A DNA stretch of 64,000 nt from Carex sylvatica (taxonomy: Eukaryota; Streptophyta; Magnoliopsida; Poales; Cyperaceae). The notes below the pieces were generated by a model that was not told the origin of the DNA, made no database searches, and worked only from the letters and a program-made list of their open reading frames with translations. A program made the position numbers and the translations under genes. The DNA lies in contig CAXKVR010000339.1 in NCBI GenBank assembly GCA_964058845.1, forward strand, positions 1-64,000, in the 5' to 3' direction. Position 1 is the stretch's first letter. Each line of letters starts with the position of its first letter. Shown here in pieces: positions 58,224 to 64,000 of this stretch.

Positions 58224-58414
58224 CGAAAATAAATCTGCTACGATCCTATGGGATTGTAGGGACCTATGATTCCAAATCGTACCCTTCATTTTTTAAGTAT
58301 TACGAATCTCCATAAAAATTGTTTTTATACATGAATCTCAAAGCAAATAAAAGGTTGGATTTGGAATCGTAGGACCCTACAATCCCTTTTAGGATCGTAG
58401 CAGATTTATTTCCG
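58224..58414. mobile_element. 191-bp foldback MITE, hAT-like
   Basis: Ends GAAAATAAATCTGCTACGATCCTA and its inverted copy. Flanks CGTATGCT (58216-58223) and TGTATGCT (58415-58422) are an 8-bp duplication with one change. Inner phrases GGGATTGTAGGG and TGGAATCGTAGGACCC are inverted copies. Same family as 61086-61280, in the opposite orientation. Confidence 0.78.
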
Positions 58415-58762
58415 TGTATGCTGACGTAGTGAATCCACGTCACCACAGGGCCCATGTCCCAGGATGAGATGCCTCTTTCCTGTCTTCTGTTCTTCTTGTC
58501 ATGTGAAGCCTAAAACCGACTCACTACATGTATGAAGACTATGGAGTAAGGCTCAGAAAATCTGTAATGCATTTGTATGGTCGGCTGGTCATGTGGGCTG
58601 TGGCCTGTGGGTAACAAGTAACAACGACGGAAGGTAACTCTCTTTTTCGGCTGGGAAGTTTCTTAATAGCCTTCTGATTTTGATCAGACCGTCCACATTA
58701 TTTTTTTAAAAAGTAGTTGCTATATTGGCAGGTTACGCAACCATTCGCTGGATGCTAATTTA

Positions 58763-59192
58763 GGGCTGGCAACGAGCCAGCTCGATTCGAGCTAGGTCAA
58801 GTTTATGTCTCTTTCGTTTTAACAACAAACGAGTTATGAGCGAGCCAACATTCAAATCCGAGCTGAAAAAGTGGCTCGCGACTCGCTTATTTTGGCAACG
58901 AACCAGCCGAGCCAGCTCGTGAAAGCTCATAGGTCAAAAGCTCAAATATATTAGATAATGTATTATAAAGTCAACTACCAGAAATTAAGTTTGTAACTAA
59001 ATTCATATATACTAAAATAATAAATCTCCAAATTCATACAAACATAGTTCACACAAATTTTTACTTGGACAGAGCTGGCTCGCCAACTTGTGAGCGAGCT
59101 AGACCCCAGCTCAAACTTGTTAATCCACTAACGAAAAAGTTAAATGCGAGTCACGATCGATCCACGTACTACGAGCTTTTTTTGCCCCCTTA
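58763..59192. mobile_element. hAT-like element with CGAGC-rich ends, short form
   Basis: CTAATTTA is present on both sides (58755-58762 and 59193-59200). The left end GGGCTGGCAACGAGCCAGCTCG and the right end read inward, TAAGGGGGCAAAAAAAGCTCG, resemble the element at 49450-50250. Ends are rich in GAGC units; the middle is AT-rich. The exact left border is uncertain by a base or two. Confidence 0.7.
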
Positions 59193-59723
59193 CTAATTTA
59201 AATAAAAATATATGTAGATTTATAGAAAGAAGTACATTATTTATAAACAATATATGATTTATATGTAGAATTTTTCATATAGAATAGAAAGAAGCACATA
59301 TTTAAAATATAAGAAATTCGGTATAGTTGAGGGGCATATAGGGATAAATAAGAAATTGAAGAACTTAAAGGTATATTAGAAATCAACCCTAATTAATAAC
59401 TACAATAGATATAGTTACTAGTTTTAATACATAATATAATTATGATAATGGAAATATAATATTAATAATAACATAATTATTACTGTATCCGCCAGCTTTA
59501 TTTTTTTATGCTGAGATATTAAATATTTTATGATAAATTTGACCATCTAACCCTACTTTAATTTAAAAGCAAAAAGATCCCGGAGAAATGGATAATTTTC
59601 TTAGCAAACCTTTATTACTAAATATTTAACAGCTGCACCCCAAATCAGAACATGTTTAGAATTAGCTTCAAATATTGGAACTTTTCTTTGTAGCCCTTGG
59701 ATATATAAGAAATAATAGTAAGT

Positions 59724-60112
59724 CCGGCTAGTATGATATCGGTGTTATATGAAACTAATTTCAAAATTTATTAGATATACTTTAAAAAACTAATCTAAAC
59801 CGTTCAAATTCATTACTTTATGAGTGATGTGTTTACATGCAAAAAAGTTATTCTTTTGAGTAATTTAGTATCAATCAAGCAGTAAAAATTGTTGAAAAAT
59901 GGACGCATTAAAATTAATTTTAAAACCCTCAAATTTGACCGCTTGACTTGATACAAAATAAATTCAAAAAATTATAATTTTTGTATGTAAACGCACGCAC
60001 AATTAGTGAAGTATATCAGTTTGAACGGTTTAAATTCACCGTTTGAAATTATTTTGATAGATTTTTTAAATTAATGTTATATAGACTAAAATGATACCGA
60101 TGTTATACACCC
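59724..60112. mobile_element. Imperfect foldback element
   Basis: The left part GATATCGGTGTTATATGAAACTAATTT and the complement of the right part (GTATAACATCGGTATC, then TATATAACATTAATTT) are partly inverted copies. CTAAACCGTTCAAATTC near 59796 is inverted near 60018. Borders and target site are unclear. Confidence 0.4.
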
Positions 60113-61077
60113 ACCAAATAGTTTGTACTGTAATAATAAATAATAATGTTAGACCAAGTGGGATCCTATGCTACTCTGCTAGATACTCTTTGGTGCATTT
60201 CTATACAATTAATGCATTGCCTAGCTGGCTATGTAGGTTGTAAACCAAAATTTTAAGGCCGTAAATGGCGCCATCTGAAACAAATTACCTTGCCACAGAT
60301 CTGAAGAAAACGGTATCAAATTAAGTCACCTTCCTAAGATTCGATCCAAGAAACCTTTTACGAGGGACCAAAATGTGTCCAGATTTTTTGCGCTTCAATC
60401 CTGCACAATTTTCATGTAAATTTTTTTTTATTTACTTCTTTTTCTTCATATTTTTTTAAACCTTGTAATTACTGACATCTCTGATGTCATCTTTAATGAA
60501 AATTGGAGGCTAGATCACATATTTTATCTCTGAAAAAATTATATATTGCACAATTTTATCTCAGATACTTTGTTGTTTGTTCTCTTCTTGTTAATTTTTT
60601 TTTTAATTTATTTGTTTAAACTCAGATTCGTATATAAATTTTTCGTGAACAAAATTTTGTTTGAAACTGATAATTAATTGCCATATGAAGTCCAAGTAGC
60701 ACATCTATCTTTTATTTCGTAATTATATGTCAATTGTAAAATATGCAAATGGAAAGTCACAAAAAATTAGTGTTTGATCTTTTATTTGATTAGGAATTAA
60801 GTTGCCAAATTAACTAGGTAAGTCATTAGAATGAAAATTCTCTCATATAAATACTTTTCATCAATGAAAATTCGTAAGATGGCACATTACCACCTTAGAA
60901 TGAGTCATTAGAATGAAATTGTTGCTCAAAAGGGCGGACTCAAATAAGCACATAAAGTGAGAAAAATTTATAGAAAATATACATAAAAATGATCTTGAAG
61001 TGCCGATCAAACGAACTCTAAAAGTCGACCAAAATAACATAGTACATTACTACAAGCAAAACGATTTATATATAGGC
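60113..61077. other. Intergenic stretch, no gene seen
   Basis: A small hairpin TGACATC-TCT-GATGTCA at 60473-60489 followed by TTTAATGAAAA looks like another retroposon 3' end, but I could not find a convincing target duplication. The rest is AT-rich. Confidence 0.4.
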
Positions 61078-61085
61078 AAATGCTA

Positions 61086-61280
61086 TGGAAATAAATCTGC
61101 TACGATTCTAAAAGGGATTGTAGGGTCCTATGATTTCAAATTCAATCTTTCATTTTTTTGAGATTCGTACATAGAAAATAACTTTTATGGAGATTCGTAA
61201 TACTTCAAAAATGAAAGGTTGAATTTAGAATTGTAGGACCCTACAATCCCTCCCTTAGAATCGTAGCATATTTATTTCCC
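61086..61280. mobile_element. 195-bp foldback MITE, hAT-like
   Basis: Ends GGAAATAAATCTGCTACGAT and its inverted copy. Flanks AAATGCTA (61078-61085) and AATTGCTA (61281-61288) are an 8-bp duplication with one change. The asymmetric middle (GAGATTCGTAATACTTCAAAAA) is inverted relative to the copy at 58224. Confidence 0.78.
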
Positions 61281-61956
61281 AATTGCTACATAAAATCTAG
61301 ACTCAACCAAACGAGATAGGAGCAGGTCCGATGGACATTGGACCTACTTTTAGATTCAATTAGATCTATCACCATACGATTTGCATTAAGATCTGTGCAC
61401 ACAAAAATTGATAAAAACTCATAGAATTTTAATACGGAGCGCACGATTCTTGATGCAATTGGATGACCAGATCACCCATCGAACCAAAATAAGTCCAATG
61501 GGCATCGGACCTACTCCGAAGTGCAACCAAACACCTATACAAGATTTTTTTTTTTTTTCCTAATATGACCTTGTGCTTTCACCTATACATGCTTTAAATT
61601 AACTCTCTCATCATTATGTCACCAACTACTAAGAAGATAATATTATAATCATGTTTGGGATTTAAGGTTCGATAACTACAGGTGAAAGAGTAGGGAATAA
61701 GTAATTTATTCCTGAATGATTCCTCCAACTTTTTAGTCAATAGTTTAATAATTCAATTGAAAACTGAAAAGGCTTAACAGTTTGTGAAAAAAATATTTGT
61801 TAATTTATGATGCACACTCTTCAAAATCTAGTTTAATGTCCAATATTTTATCATTGACTTTGAAACTTTTAATTCTTTTGTGATAACTGCTCATTTCAAC
61901 AATTTGTGCTCCCACCTCTTATTAACATCCAAATTCCAATAAAAATCAAACACCAC

Positions 61957-61987
<31 letters not shown>

Positions 61988-64000
61988 ACACAAAACCCCA
62001 ACATATTTATATGCGCAAGAAATTACAGCTATATCTCTGTAATTTTAATAATATTTTATAAAGTATGTTCAATAATTTTATATTGTGTATTCCATTGTCA
62101 TTTTTAGAACACAGAAAATCACTTGACTATATCAGAAATGAAATATGGACTAGACCTTTATTTTATTTTATTCAAAAAAAAAAAAACAAACAAAGAAAAT
62201 CACTTATACTAATAGGGCTACTCACAAAAAATTCAAATGTGTTCGATATATAGAGAATTCACTTTAAATTCCATGCAATCTTAGGACGTGTTTGGTTATC
62301 ACGAGATTACAGAATGAGATTTCACAGATATGAAAACTAATAAATTAATTTACAGTACCCATGGGCCATGGGTATACACATAAATGATCATGGAAAGGTA
62401 TGTTGAAAGAACTGTTTGATTGTACCATGAAAATAGTTGTGATAAATTATAATTTGCATTTAAAATATGTATTTATTCAAATTTATTTTTGTTACATGCA
62501 TATCAATTTTATAGAAAATAATTACAAGTAGTCTAGTTTTTTTTTTTTTTAACGATTATAGTTATAAAATATAATATGTAAATCTTAACTAACATTATCA
62601 ATTATTGTATCAAAATTATGCATTAATCAAATTTGCGGATTGGTGCCATACCAATGACATACCCAACTTCTATAAAATTTGCAAGATTTTGTTAATACTA
62701 AAAGAAAATAAAGCTAAAAATAACAATTACATTAATATGAACAAAAATACAATTGATACTGATTTGCAAGTGATTCTCCATATACAGTGAGAGAAGCATA
62801 GGAGGGAGAACAACATATGTACCATTGTGGAAAAAAAAAAAAGTATAATCTGATATTTTTCTTTTTCATTAAAGAAAGATGAATGTTAAGCTTTCGAATT
62901 CCATACTTTTATTATTACAACAATAGATTTTTCTCTTTCAAATTTTGAACTCATAATTTTTCACATTAAGAGACCATGTGTTTTTATTACTAGATCAAGA
63001 ATTAGTTCTTGTTATTTTTTTTTCCATCTTTCTACATTAGTTGGGTTGAGAAGAAAGCAAATGAGAAATACATCGCATCTCATTCTATACAAAATCGACA
63101 TTCATTTCCACAGGATTTTGATCATCCGAACACATTTTTGTATTAAATGATAACTGAGAAATTGATGTGAACAAACGAACGGGGAAGAACTCTAGCTCAG
63201 TGTTGTAAAAAAAATATCTGTTTATGTCAATTAATTAGTCAATTAATCGTTGACACTGATCAAATTACTATGAATTTTTTTAATTAATCAGACAATTATT
63301 TTCTAATATGATTAATTATTTTCAACTAATTATTTAGTTGTACTCTATTCGACTATGCATACCGTTATTTATAACGAGTAACCCTATATAATTGTATTAA
63401 AAGGTTGTGGTCAAATCTGATCACCAATCTCCTTTTACTATTGGTTATGACAGTTTACATCTTTGGTGCCAGAGGCAGAGGCATCGAAATTCGCACTTGG
63501 CAGTTGCACTTGTCAATGATATAACTAATTATTTCTGACATCCATATCTTATAAGATCTTTTGGATCAAGAACCTAATACGTGTGCAGTGCAGTACTAGC
63601 GGAGGTATTTACTAGTGTCAATAATACTATATAATAAATTTGTTGCTTGCTTGTCTCTAGACACACTGGAAAGTCGCAAGACAAAATTATATGATCGTAA
63701 CAGAGAAAGTTATAAAGATATCATAATAATTCATTATAAATTAAGTTATTAAATTTGTTAATGCTTCAATGCAGGAACTTATTTTTATATGTAGGTCGGC
63801 ATGCCCCCTCGATCGCAGCGAAATTTTTTTAAAAAGAAATGGTCAACTTTGCTCGTGAAAAACAAAAAATTAACATCCGTGATTTATACAAATTATGTTT
63901 TTAGGAACCAAAAGCACACAACCAGATACTTTTTTTGGATTCAAATCTGCTCATTTTCTTGAGAAAAGCATTCTTCTATTTTTCCATCCGAACTGTTTAA
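61281..64000. other. Terminal stretch, no gene seen
   Basis: AT-rich. GGACGTGTTTGGTTATCACG at 62284 looks like the start of a MITE or Harbinger-type element whose other end I could not fix; a candidate lies near 63120-63140. Short frames at 62065 and 62605 look random. Confidence 0.4.
61956..61992. repeat. Poly-C and (CA)n compound repeat
   Basis: About 18 C residues followed by about ten AC dinucleotides. A G-rich complement of this kind can form quadruplex structures, and read length errors are likely here. Confidence 0.9.

Noticed and set aside
60413..60547. Possible retroposon between two copies of TGCACAATTTT
   Set aside because: The right border has no A tail directly before the repeat and the 11-bp repeat is AT-rich, so chance is likely.

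Overview
The window is nuclear DNA of a flowering plant. It is AT-rich, gene-poor and dense in transposable elements. The evidence is a spliced F-box/FBD gene, a plant-type dolichol kinase gene with 14 exons, a plastid-type DnaJ zinc-finger gene, a MIR172 precursor, and plant Ty1/copia and Athila-type Ty3/gypsy retrotransposons. I cannot name the species from the sequence.

Layout. 1-5.3 kb: no gene; three foldback MITEs sit side by side at 3450-4665. 5.3-7.4 kb (-): F-box gene with three exons. 9 kb: eroded copia pol fragment. 10.5-15.9 kb (+): complete but dead copia element with a 5-bp target duplication, lying 96 bp upstream of what looks like the first exons of a broken gene. 17.6-18.9 kb: a hAT-type and a Mutator-type element. 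19.5-25.8 kb (-): dolichol kinase, with a MITE in intron 8 and one GC-AG intron. 26.3-27.05 kb: a retroposed insertion near the kinase promoter. 29.3-39.9 kb: a 439-bp hAT-like element split by a young 10.2-kb Athila element on the - strand. 40.9-42.7 kb (+): DnaJ-type zinc-finger gene with four exons. 44-52.6 kb: small retroposons, hAT-like elements and repeats. 54.8-54.9 kb (-): MIR172 hairpin. 55-64 kb: small MITEs and simple repeats, no gene seen.

The host genes act independently: ER dolichyl-phosphate synthesis, SCF-type ubiquitin ligase substrate choice, plastid protein folding or assembly, and AP2-class repression by miR172. I reconstructed exon joins by hand; every join keeps frame and uses GT-AG, except one GC-AG.

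The least explained signal is in the Athila element. An 11-bp palindrome, TACGGNCCGTA, occurs about 29 times, almost always in pairs whose centres are exactly 21 bp apart (LTRs, 3' non-coding part, RNase H-integrase linker) or 20 bp apart (gag and early pol). Linkers vary, and inside the polyprotein the same DNA unit is read in different frames, so conservation is at DNA level.
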